From contig BFEA01000043.1 in NCBI GenBank assembly GCA_003427395.1, forward strand, positions 3,166,859 to 3,194,306: DNA of 27,448 nt. Reading direction: 5' to 3'. Positions within the stretch are counted from its first letter, which is position 1, and the number at the start of each line of letters is the position of its first letter. This DNA comes from Chara braunii. Its lineage: Eukaryota; Streptophyta; Charophyceae; Charales; Characeae. The translations under genes were made by a program, and so were the position numbers. This document shows positions 18,604-27,371 of the stretch, piece after piece. The notes under the pieces were generated by a model. That model was given only the letters and a program-made list of their open reading frames with translations. It was not told where the DNA came from and made no database searches.

Positions 18604-18770
18604 GTAGGAAGTTATGCCTCAATCTGAGTGGCGAATGAGTGGAAGGGTTGAGTATGTCGCAGCTGGTGTGAAGCTGAGACCATCGTTGAAGGAGATGACG
18701 GCGCCATGATACTAAAGCTCACGTTGTCTTCTTTATTTTATAATTCCATAATGTGTTAATCTTTTCTCAT
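18604..18770 (+). repeat. PLE1 left terminal direct repeat (167 bp)
   Basis: Identical to 24369-24535 except at 18682 (A against G at 24447). It begins GTAGGAAGTTATGCC and ends TTAATCTTTTCTCAT. No hammerhead core was found in it. Confidence 0.92.
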
Positions 18771-19437
18771 GGTATACAACCCTAGTCTCGACCCTGCCGT
18801 GGCTTGGTAACGAGACTACGGCGCCGTCTTCACTACGGTGAATTCGCGCTTTCCAGTTTTATAAATTTAAATTTAAATCTAAATTTAAATCTATATTTTC
18901 ATTTTTTATTTCTCAATTTTCATTTCTCAATTTTCATAATTCTGTAATTACAGAATTGCATATTTCGTAACGTGTAATCTCTCTACCTTATAATTCTACA
19001 TGTTATTGCAATTTCGTTCTTCGCAAGTCGAATTATATTCCTTGTTTGTTGTGCCCAGCGTTAGCGGGTTTTCCACCAGGTTTTCTCCTGGGTTTGTGTC
19101 ATCATCTTATTTTTCCTCACCTTGATGTGCATCTTTGTTGTGGATGTACCGTCCGAACTCTAATGCGTACGTCTTTCTCCGTGAGCGATCGCTTGTTGTA
19201 ACTACCTTCGCGATCGACTACTTTAAATCTGTCCCCGTACGAACGGCCTTGCGCTGACAAGGGCTACGGCTAATGCGGCTGAAGGATCGAAGTTGATTGA
19301 GGGACCCCATTACTGGTATGGTGGTGAGATCTTCTCCGCTCGCGATCGTTATCTCGGAGGAGCAAGTGTGCTATCGAGAGCTTTTCGTTGGTTGTAGCGT
19401 GGGGTTTGGTGTTGCTGCGATTATCTTCCTTAGTCGC
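18771..19437 (+). other. PLE1 leader
   Basis: Non-coding. It contains a perfect ACGGCGCCGT palindrome, an A/T-rich stretch with repeated AAATTTAAAT units, and GCGATCG motifs. It ends at the ORF1 ATG. Confidence 0.6.
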
Positions 19438-20953
19438 ATGTACGGAAGGGGTCGGGGTAAGAAGCCCGGGTGGCGGGGCAAGTGGTCTGGCGACAACCGC
19501 TACTGGATGGAAGGGAGCGGGAGTAATGGTTACAATCAACCAGCGGTGGCAGTAATCCGCCTCCGCCTGGTATTGCCGCTGCTCAGCCGTATCCGTTTTC
19601 AGGAGGGCAGGCACCTGCGCCTCCTCCCGGCGTTTCGCTACCATATCCGAATGGACAGTGGGGTGTTAATCCCTGGTTGCACGCTGGACATTGGCCGACA
19701 CATATACCTTGGGTTACACACCCAATGGCAGCCNCGNCTCCGACCTTACCTGCAGGTGTTCCGTCGGCTATANCCCCCNGAGTAGCACCNACGATCCCGC
19801 CTGCTATTGNTAATCCTATTACTGCANNTCCTCCTCCTCCTCCTCCCCCTCCTCCCCCTCCTCCACCACCTCCTCAGTATTCACACCCCGGTAATCAACC
19901 GGTGGCGCACGGTGGAAACTCTTCTGGCAGTGGGAAAGGCCATTCCGCGAATGCGTTTCCAGGACCTGGAAACCGAGCCTACTTCACCAAAGAATACATG
20001 GACATCCTCNAAGGGATCAAGATGAACNAGGCATTGGAGGAGGCTAAGAAGAAGATCGGTGGTTCCAGACGAAGCGGTGGGAAGGCTATTGAGCTCCCGG
20101 AGGAGAACAGCAGGACAGAGTCAAGACCTGCTGATAAGTCCNATGAAATGAAGGCTTGGGTAACAACCACCCNCGGCGACTCTTTGAAGCTCATAACCGA
20201 GAAGTTGGAAGCTNTAGATTCGAAGGCGAAACTGACGTCGGCGGAGAAGGAGGAATTAGAGCAACTTCGAAAGGAGAAGCTCGTCGAGAAGGGGAGTAAG
20301 GATAGTAAGGATGTGTCAAGCAGCGAGAAGAGGAAGCGGATCAGCATACGAACTCCGCTTGTGAACTCACCTTCCGGTGCTCGCGCTAAGTCCCGTTCTC
20401 GGGGTAGCATGAAGACTCGGCTGAAACGCATCGATGTCTCATCCGATGAGGAGGGAACCGGCGGGGTGAAACAGAACCTCCAAGTCAAGATGGAGAAAAC
20501 AGTGAGCTGTCCGATATCAAACGCATGCTGGCTGCCCTTATGCAGGGGCTGGGTGATGACAAAGGGAAGGCTAAAGTGGTCGAACCCACAAGTAATATAC
20601 CCGATGTCACTGTCGATGACACGGAGGACGTGGACACTGTTCAGAACGCGTCGAATGCCGAGGACGAGGAGGAAGAAGATGAAGGGGGCCTCGCAACTTA
20701 CATGAAAATTCGGAGTGACTTTTACAGTTCACTGCACTACACACGGGTGCAGGAGCTGTGCAAAGAGAAAAACATCCAATATTTCCGCAAGGAAATGGGT
20801 GCCTGGGAGCTTGCAAGACGGGATCTGCAGGACTACGCCGATCTCCTGAAGGAAGAGAAGGACGGGAAGAAAGGCGAATCGTCCAAGCAGCCTGACGACA
20901 CCGAAGACGAGCCTGGAAAGTCATCTGATGTGTTCCCCATCAGGGGAAACTAG
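19438..20953 (+). pseudogene. PLE1 ORF1: Pro-rich, coiled-coil, SAP-like protein
   Basis: The ATG at 19438 opens MYGRGRGKKPGWRGKW, a Gly/Arg start. After a frameshift near 19540 the frame continues Pro/Gly-rich (AQPYPFSGGQAPAPPPGVSL), then a run of about 15 Pro near 19830-19875, FTKEYMDIL, a charged region with coiled-coil character (SAEKEELEQLRKEK) and a basic Ser/Lys/Arg stretch (about 20330-20430) that could be a nuclear signal. A second frameshift near 20490-20500 leads to an acidic stretch and VQELCKEKNIQYFRKEMGAW followed by ELARRDLQDYA, an SAP-like DNA/RNA-binding pattern. It stops at 20953 (TAG), 12 bp before the next open frame. Role in the retroelement RNP is inferred. Each frame change is explained by one lost base; about 15 Ns lie in it. 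Confidence 0.65.
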
Positions 20954-20964
20954 GCTGCTACAGT

Positions 20965-22197
20965 TTGAGGTCCCTGCTACGGGCCACGAAGCGGATCACC
21001 GATCTTAAGCATCACGCTGACAGTTCACTATGCGTTCTGCTAAACCGTGTCCACGTTCTGCTAATAATGCTTGCCTGCCTACTGGATCTTATTAGTTGGG
21101 GTAAGCCTTTAGTGCCGTTGTGGCTGCGGATGGGCCCTGACCAGTGGGATCAGCTTACTAATGCGAAATGCTGTGTTTATGTCCTGACCTCGCTAAAATT
21201 TAAACTCACATATGTGGGGAAGACAGTTCGGTCCCTTAAGGAAAGATGGTCTGAACACTGCAGATCTGCTAACGGTGACAGTAGGCAGAAAGTCCACTCC
21301 TGGTTGCGGAAAGTGGGGTGTGACCATTACGTTGCTATTCCTATTTGGTTCGGTGAGGTTTGCACAGTTGAATCTTTAGAAGTTGCCCTGATTAAGAGTC
21401 TGAACCTCGGTCTGAATGCGCGTGGAGTTGAAGGCAAACCAAATAAAATAAGAAAACCTCGAGGAAAACGGAAAAAGGGAAATTCTACCCCCGTTGTCAT
21501 TAATGAACCTTTGCTTTTTGTTTGCTCTGATGTAGATGTGAGCAGCGAACCTGATCTACTCCGCATCCTTAAACTGTTGGAGAAGAGGAAAAAGCGGTGG
21601 ATGATATTTGTGTCCAACAACACTGGGAGCAAATGGTTGAAAGCATGGCGTTTGGTGGGTTTGCTATTTGGCTTTACTAAAGTGAAATGCTGTGGTGTGA
21701 ACTTGCTGCTAAAAGATGCCAAACAGGAAATAGAGGCTGGTGGGGAATGGCAGATCACTGAGTTGATCAGAACCAGGACAAAGTACGAACGCAGGAAAGC
21801 AGAATTGATTGCATTATTAAGGGCTCCCTGGAAACGTAAAGATCTGTATAAATATGAGTTGGATGAGCTAATTGAACTTAATAATGCGGTTAAAACTGTG
21901 AACCAAGTACGTGGTAGGCAGATCATTCGTGGCATCCTAACCAATGTTTTCAAGAAGAAATTTGGATTGAACCCACGTGCTAATATAACTATTAAAGTCC
22001 CTTTTTGTACGACTGTTGACAAAGCTCTTGTTGAAATTGATGTCAAAAAATGGATTGGTGTGAATGTGCAACCTCCTTCACTTGCTGACCTGTATGCGAA
22101 GAGAACCAAGGCCGTTTGGACTAAAGCCAAATCGGTTGGAGACCTTCTGCATAACCAAAAGGCTTTCGCACAGTGTAGCAGTTTTGAGTGGTTTTGA
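20965..22197 (+). CDS. PLE1 ORF2 N-terminal part with GIY-YIG endonuclease
   Basis: The frame is open from 20965 (no ATG there; in-frame ATGs near 21067 and at 21130). GIY-YIG signature: CVYVL (about residues 70-74 counted from 20965), LTYVGKT (81-87), LKERWSEH with the conserved Arg at 94, and SLEVALIKSLNLGLNARG with the metal-binding Glu at about 139. This nuclease family would nick target DNA to prime reverse transcription. After it come a basic linker (KIRKPRGKRKKG) and about 230 residues of unknown fold. The frame ends at 22197 inside a perfect 10-bp tandem duplication (22181-22200); the RT frame continues just after it, so the stop is secondary and ORF2 was once a single protein. Confidence 0.75.
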   Translation: MRSLLRATKRITDLKHHADSSLCVLLNRVHVLLIMLACLLDLISWGKPLVPLWLRMGPDQWDQLTNAKCCVYVLTSLKFKLTYVGKTVRSLKERWSEHCRSANGDSRQKVHSWLRKVGCDHYVAIPIWFGEVCTVESLEVALIKSLNLGLNARGVEGKPNKIRKPRGKRKKGNSTPVVINEPLLFVCSDVDVSSEPDLLRILKLLEKRKKRWMIFVSNNTGSKWLKAWRLVGLLFGFTKVKCCGVNLLLKDAKQEIEAGGEWQITELIRTRTKYERRKAELIALLRAPWKRKDLYKYELDELIELNNAVKTVNQVRGRQIIRGILTNVFKKKFGLNPRANITIKVPFCTTVDKALVEIDVKKWIGVNVQPPSLADLYAKRTKAVWTKAKSVGDLLHNQKAFAQCSSFEWF

Positions 22198-22200
22198 GTG
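22181..22200 (+). repeat. 10-bp tandem duplication that shifts the ORF2 frame
   Basis: GTTTTGAGTG occurs twice back to back. One unit fewer would put the GIY-YIG and RT parts in one frame, so the break between them is most simply a slippage event. Confidence 0.85.
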
Positions 22201-23837
22201 CGCCTGTGTTGACCTTGACTTGCCTCAATGTGGCGGGCATGTCGCAGTCAAGCTCAGTGAAGTGGATGACATTCATCCTTTTTTGTTTAACGCAAAAAAT
22301 GTGCCTTTCCCTGGCACTATTGCTACTAAGGATGGTCTCAACAGAGCCTGTAATGATGCATTAAATTGTCTACAAAAAATGGGACTGATTCAAACCCTGT
22401 TTCGAATCAACCCATTGGGAGTTACCAAGAAAGGCCTCCCCAAACCGGTTGGTTGTGTTCTAAATGAATATGTCGTGGGTGTCAAACAAGTTTTTTATGG
22501 GTTGGTCTTGTCTCCTCTGGATCGGAACCCTGGGGAAACCTGGATCGAGTGCCCGAAAAGGTATGAAGAAGGGTTAAAGAAGATGTTCCTTGAGAACACG
22601 AACTACGAAGTTGTGATGAAGGAGAAAAGTGTTGTGTTGCTGGAACTCCGCGATGCTTATAAAGCTGACAAGCTGTCTGAAGCTGCCAGTTGGGACTCGC
22701 ACGATGTACTGCAGCATGCGTACATCATGCCAAAAGAAAAAGACAAAGAAAAGAGGAGACCCATTGTTCCCTCCTATCTTAGTCCTTTCCGCTCTGCTTC
22801 TGGTGTGCTGTCCTTAGGCTTGAATGAACTAATNAGGAAAATCCACGTCCCGCACTTCAATCTAAGATGTCTGAATGATCTGAGTGATGAAATCCGAAAG
22901 GTGAATCTGCGATGTGAGAAAACTGTTGACCTCAAAATCTTGGCCCGTACGTATGACATCAAAGAGATGTTCACACAATGAGATTCGCCTCGCCGTTGAA
23001 TGGGTGGTCAGTCTGTTTTCTGAATGAGGAATAAAATGGTTCAGATTTAACAGTCGGAAAAAGTTAGTAACGTTTGGGAAATCACACAGGGAATCAGGTT
23101 GGAAGTCTCTGAGGCTTAACGAACTGATTTCCCTGACCAACTTCCAATTGAAGAACACCTTTTTTCTTGTTTCCGACTGCATCCTCAGACAGAAGAAAGG
23201 ACTCCCTATGAGTGGCCGGGCAAGTCCTCCACTTGCCTGTATTATGTGTATGTTTGCAGAGTCCAAGTTCATTCGGTCCCTCGGGACAGACGCTAGGCTC
23301 ATAACTGGGAAACGGTACATAGACGATCTCCTTCTCTTTTCTTTCTTCCGTGACAATGACCAGGAAGGAGAAAAGAAAGTTGAAGAAAGACTTGACCGGA
23401 TTCTCGCTTGTTACTCTGCGGAGTTAATCCTGGAAAGAACTGACCCTGGAATTGGCGTTCTGGATTTTTTGGAAACCAGACTCGTCGTTACGAATGGTGT
23501 TATTTCTGTCCTTGCTTCTCATAAATTCAAAAACGCCGGAACCATTTGGTCCCCTGGGGACCTACGACTCCGCACCTTTAAAGACTTCTCATCTTTTCGC
23601 CCAAAAGCAGCTAAATTCGCTACAGTGGCCAATACCATCCTAAGGATCTCACAGAACTGCAATGAAGAAGGCCTGATTTGCTGTGCCGTTTTATCCCTTG
23701 CGGAGGAACTCCGAAAGCACGCCTACCCTGCTGCTGTTGTTGTCGCAGGTATACAGTGGATGCAACGCAGGGACCCCGTACCACTATGGGGTAAGCTCGT
23801 GCGCCTAATTAAAATGCTGAATTTTTCTTCGTCCTAA
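22191..23837 (+). pseudogene. PLE1 ORF2 C-terminal part: Penelope-type RT
   Basis: The first frame (to 22981) reads HAYIMPKEKDKEKRRPIVPS, PHFNLRCLNDLS and motif A YDIKEMFTQ with its catalytic Asp, then hits a stop at 22979-22981. The reading continues in another frame with HNEIRLAVEWVV, so a short indel lies at the junction. An in-frame TGA at 23025-23027 follows. Motif B is KKGLPMSGRASPPLACIM (about 23197-23250), motif C is RYIDDLLLF (about 23314-23340) with both Asp intact, and the thumb-like region FKNAGTIWSPGDLRLRTFKD follows. It ends at the TAA at 23835-23837. Telomerase-like YIDD and the overall motif spacing fit Penelope RTs rather than LINE RTs. No second GIY-YIG follows the RT. Confidence 0.8.
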
Positions 23838-24368
23838 CTTGGACAATGGGGTATCCCATATGCATTTTCTGGGTCGCACCGGGCAGTATCGGACATTTCA
23901 GCGAATCTGATCTATTAACTCAGACAGTGTGGTATCCTTTGGATTGAGACTGGTTTTGCCATCTGCGGACTGCACCGCGCAGTGATTTTTTTTTTTTTTT
24001 CGGCGGCAAAAATATGTACTTCTGGCTCTCCGTGACCTTCTGGACCTGCCTCAACGCAGGCAGTTGGTTGTCGTTTTCAGATTCAAGCACGTGCATCTCG
24101 GCCTCCTGCCCATATGAAGACGAAGCATGGTTTGGCTGCCTTTGCAGTGGCCCGATTACAGGACCAGATATCTGATATCCTGACGGAAACTGCTAGGACT
24201 TAGTCTGCGCATGTATCGAGTATGAATGCGGCCTCTGTGAGGGTGGCACGACCAAACGTTTTTTGGTACTGGTTTCTGATACTTACGGGTACCGGGAGTG
24301 TGGTACGTGCTACGAGTTGAGCACCCAGTTGTACGTACAGTAAAAACTAGTATAAAGTAGCGTAGGAA
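23838..24368 (+). other. PLE1 trailer, non-coding
   Basis: It contains a T16 run near 23987-24001 and ends in GTAGCGTAGGAA, a partial echo of the terminal repeat start. No hammerhead core (CTGANGA...GAAA) was found. Confidence 0.55.
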
Positions 24369-24535
24369 GTAGGAAGTTATGCCTCAATCTGAGTGGCGAA
24401 TGAGTGGAAGGGTTGAGTATGTCGCAGCTGGTGTGAAGCTGAGACCGTCGTTGAAGGAGATGACGGCGCCATGATACTAAAGCTCACGTTGTCTTCTTTA
24501 TTTTATAATTCCATAATGTGTTAATCTTTTCTCAT
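24369..24535 (+). repeat. PLE1 right terminal direct repeat (167 bp)
   Basis: Copy of 18604-18770 at constant offset 5765, one mismatch. LINE coding sequence resumes immediately after. Confidence 0.92.
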
Positions 24536-24536
24536 A

Positions 24537-24806
24537 ATGAAGATGATTTGGGACGACAGGAATAATCAATTGTTTCGCCGACGTTTCATGTCTGATATTC
24601 AAGTTAAGAAGCAGATTACTTCAGAGATCAGAAGAACGATTCACTGTGACTGGCAAAGACGAACGACAAGAGGAGTAAATCCAAACCAACGGAAGTGGTT
24701 CTGGGATACTTGGGGAAGAGATTCAGGTTTGTCCAGAATAGATGATAGGGGAAAAAATTCCTTCTGCACAATAGGCCATAGGGAACGAATTAGTACCCCA
24801 CCTTGA
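24537..24806 (+). pseudogene. LINE ORF2 C-terminal end, second piece
   Basis: It reads MIWDDRNNQLFRRRFMSDIQ, then ITSEIRRTIHCDW, WFWDTWG and a stop at 24804-24806. The W-x-x-RN-x-x-F pattern is typical of the extreme C terminus of L1-like ORF2 proteins. The Cys/His zinc-finger region that usually lies between the VPEGW part (18570) and this end is not present on either side of PLE1, so several hundred bases of LINE seem to be missing. Confidence 0.7.
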
Positions 24807-25202
24807 GCTGAGGTTTTCTTTCCCCTTCTGACTTGGATACAAGTTTTCTCAGAGCAGCTCCTGTTATCTCCTGTTTTTAAATCAGGATAAAGTCTGAAGT
24901 CAGGAAAGCGTATATTATGAGGCCGGTTTTTTTAATAGGTCTTCTGTAGAGGTAGATTCTAGGCGTAGGCCCGGCTATCCTAGAGTGCCTCTTCCTCGTC
25001 CTTTTGCTGAGCGGGAATGCTGTTTTTTGGGAGACTGTGGTTTTGATGTGGATTGAGTTGGGGGACGCTGGACCCGGTTTCCAGTTCTTGAGCCGAATCT
25101 GGGTAATGGCCCCAGTCTCCGGGTAGAATTGTGAGGTCCCTGGCCTCAACCTTTCTCATGGCAATAAATGGATACGATTCCCCCCCCCCAAAAAAAAAAA
25201 AC
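24807..25202 (+). other. LINE 3' UTR, AATAAA and poly(A) tail
   Basis: AATAAA is at 25163-25168, about 20 bp before a C10 run and the poly(A) starting at 25190. The core GGGACGCTGGACCCGGTTTC at 25062-25081 recurs at 5.6 and 9.2 kb (minus strand) at a similar distance from poly(A), defining the 3' end of this LINE family. Confidence 0.75.
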
Positions 25203-25211
25203 ACAGGCTGC
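25200..25211. repeat. LINE target-site duplication, right copy
   Basis: AACACAGGCTGC directly follows (and overlaps by two A) the poly(A) tail, matching 15387-15398. Confidence 0.85.
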
Positions 25212-25362
25212 TGCTGGGGTATATACCCCCACTGCACTGACTGCAGACTGCTGCTGGGGTTTATACCCCCACTGCACTGACTGCAGACTGCTGCTGGGGT
25301 ATATACCCCCACTGCACTGACTGCAGACTGCTGCTGGGGTCTATACCCCCACTGCACTGACT
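25207..25362. repeat. 40-bp minisatellite, four units
   Basis: Units of 40 bp, beginning GCAGACTGCTGCTGGGGT in all but the first, run TATACCCCCACTGCACTGACT. The middle of the first and third units is the 14-bp perfect palindrome GGGGTATATACCCC; the others vary there (TTTA, TCTA). The LINE target site lies at the left edge of the array. Confidence 0.92.
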
Positions 25363-25762
25363 GCACTGACTGGACTGGACTGGTACCCGACAGTGCTGGA
25401 TTGGGAAGAAACCTGGGCTGTGGGAACAAGCTAGCAACCTGGTCCTACAGGCCGAACAGACACATAGCCTATTTATAGGCGGAGACAGGCTCAGAGGACC
25501 TCTGCTCCTAGTGTTTTTGCTGTCTATTCCTGCCCATCCTCTGTGTGTCTCTCTCTTTGGTTCCCTCCGCACTCCTCTCTCTCCCTTCACTGTTCTTTGA
25601 ATTTATTCCCTTCTGCATAGGTTCACAAAGCTTGGCGCCTTTCATTGGTTTTTATTTTTTCCTAACAAGCACACTTTTTTCTGTCTAGACTGAGTTTGAG
25701 TCCCGCAGGATTCGCATGCATTGGTTTTTAATTTTTCCCCAGCCATTTTCCTAAGAGACTGA
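25363..25762. other. No gene; TATA-like motif near 25470
   Basis: GCCTATTTATAGGC at 25468-25481 is palindromic and TATA-like, followed by a CT-rich stretch. It could be an LTR or core promoter, but no associated coding sequence was seen. Confidence 0.3.
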
Positions 25763-26450
25763 GGGCATACTCACACTAGCACGCGTTTTCATAAAATCGT
25801 AAATTGTAAATTGTACGTGATTTTTTGGGTCACAATGGCTACGTAGTTTGCATTTTCACACAAATGGGCACGTAAATGTCAGCTGCTTGGAGAGTGGCGG
25901 GGTTACGCATTTTGCGGGAACCTCTGGGCCGAGGTCCCATTAGCAAAGAGGATCGGATCGAATGCCTGAATGTGGACGTGTTTTATGAAGACATGCAGAA
26001 AAGCAGTTCAATCTCGATTTCCTGCACCCCTCGACAAACACGTCCAGATTCAGGCATTCGATCCGATCCTCTTTGCTAGTGGGACCATGCTCCTGGAGGT
26101 CCCCTAGTGGGACCATGCCCCTGGAGGTCCCCGCAATTGCGTATTTCTTTTGGACCTGTTTCTTTCCCGAAACGAAAAAAAGAATTCGGCGTTCGGCCGA
26201 CAGCTCTCGTAAGGAAAAAAAAAAAAAAAAAAAACAGGCCAAAGGGATGGATTTTTAATGTTTTTTATGCATCGTGCTGTGTGACCCCTCTGCCTGTATA
26301 ATCACATTCCTAGAGCAGGTCGAGACTGTGTCCTTTCTGTTTTGTGACTTATACGAGTGTGCTGTGTGACTTGGAAGTGCCGTATAATCGCAAATTGGCT
26401 CACATATAATTTGCGATTTTACGTGCTAGTGTGAGTAATAGAGTATGCCC
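25763..26450. mobile_element. TIR element (non-autonomous), about 690 bp
   Basis: The left end GGGCATACTCACACTAGCAC pairs with the right end, whose complement reads GGGCATACTC, an 8-base interruption, then ACTCACACTAGCACG. Homology of the arms extends inward through TAAAATCG(T/C)AAATT. No transposase frame. It contains fold-back copy 4. A target-site duplication is not clear. Confidence 0.65.
25933..26086. mobile_element. Fold-back element, copy 4 (best preserved)
   Basis: Arms 25933-25983 and 26036-26086 are 51 bp with about two mismatches. Left arm starts GGTCCCATTAGCAAAGAGGA and passes through GATCGAATGCCTGAATGTGG. The loop of about 52 bp carries AGAAAAGCAGTTCAATCTCG and TTTCCTGCACC, which themselves partly pair. 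Just outside, CTAGTGGGACCATGC(T/C)CCTGGA is repeated (26077-26098, 26104-26125). Confidence 0.85.
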
Positions 26451-26985
26451 CGAGTTCGGCTGCATGCACGGCGGCGCATCTTAGAACAATTGCTGGGAAA
26501 TACGGGTGGTCTAAACCACCAGTACTTCCTAAATTCGTGTCCCCGTTAACGTGCCACAATTTTAGGAAACGTACGGGCCACTATAGGAGCGGCCAAATTC
26601 ATCCGACTAGAAACGTTTCTACTCTATTTTTTTCCGCGGCCGATAGCTGGGCCAAGTACTGGTGGTTTAAACCACCAGTACCGTTCCCCGCTTGAAAGTC
26701 AATTCCGCGCCAGGTAGCATGGAAGCCAAGCGGGATCCGCACATCATTGATAAATTGAATAGGCGGCCTGTTTTCTGCTTTGGGCTTTTTTTTTCCCCGC
26801 CCGCGGCCGGTATATGGGAAGGGTACCTTTCATCTCTTTCATCTAATGGCTCTCTTTGTGGTTCTTTCCCATTTTGGAAACGGGCCATTGTTGTTCGGTC
26901 CCTTTTTTTTTTTTTTTTTTGTTGTTTGGTGCCTTTTCTTCTGCTGGCCTGGCTGGCGACCGGCCGAAGTCTGTCTGCGATTGTG
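26451..26985. other. No gene; palindrome-bearing stretch
   Basis: A perfect 26-bp palindrome (26656-26681, half-site GTACTGGTGGTTT) and a near copy (26501-26525, GGTGGTCTAAACCACCAGTA) bracket about 130 bp; they may be ends of a small element. A T18 run lies at 26902-26920. No coding frame is convincing. Confidence 0.5.
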
Positions 26986-27035
26986 ATGATGTGAATTTCT
27001 GGTTGGCTTGATGATGTGAATTTCTGGTTGGCTTG
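26986..27035. repeat. Perfect 25-bp tandem duplication
   Basis: ATGATGTGAATTTCTGGTTG plus GCTTG occurs twice without a mismatch (26986-27010, 27011-27035), so it is recent. Confidence 0.95.
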
Positions 27036-27306
27036 TTTCAGGATAAAGAGGCAGTGTGGAAATCCCAGAGTGAGAAGAGCGACATTTTGTATTTGTCAGA
27101 GTAGGTCTTTCTCTCTCCCTCTGTGACACACACTATGGATGTATGACATTGTATGTTGAATACATCAGATCAGACCAACCTTCCCTTTCATAATTGGATT
27201 AGAAAATTCAGGAGTACTCAAGACCTGTTGATGCTTCACCCAGAAGAAGAGGAAAAGAAACAACAGATTACCTGAAGACAAACAAAGAGAGATTTCGAAA
27301 AAAGAC
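27036..27306. other. Nothing recognised
   Basis: No repeat match to the rest of the window and no credible frame. Confidence 0.4.

Positions 27307-27368
<62 letters not shown>
27307..27368. repeat. (CT)n then (CA)n microsatellite
   Basis: CT units followed directly by CA units. Its last bases form part of ribozyme helix III of copy 3. Confidence 0.95.

Positions 27369-27371
<3 letters not shown>

Larger units (their letters stand above)
18604..24535 (+). mobile_element. Penelope-like retroelement PLE1 (GIY-YIG before RT)
   Basis: A 5.9-kb plus-strand element is bounded by 167-bp direct repeats. Order: terminal repeat, ~670-bp leader, ORF1 (Pro-rich, coiled-coil, SAP-like), ORF2 with GIY-YIG followed by a Penelope-type RT, ~530-bp trailer, terminal repeat. 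Direct pseudo-LTRs are known in Penelope-like elements; GIY-YIG ahead of RT fits the permuted clade described from green algae and protists. It lies within the sense half of the LINE. Terminal repeats differ at one site and coding lesions are few, so it is younger than PLE2. Isolated Ns in ORF1 and one in the RT suggest several similar copies merged in assembly. Confidence 0.8.

Noticed and set aside
18604-18770. Hammerhead ribozyme in the PLE1 terminal repeats
   Set aside because: Penelope elements can carry one, but no CTGANGA plus GAAA pair is present in the repeat on either strand.
21327-22130. 267-codon minus-strand frame opposite PLE1 ORF2
   Set aside because: Antisense shadow of the GIY-YIG/linker coding sequence, no motifs of its own.
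25200-25362. CRISPR-like array
   Set aside because: The units are contiguous 40-bp tandem repeats with no unique spacers, in a eukaryotic context.
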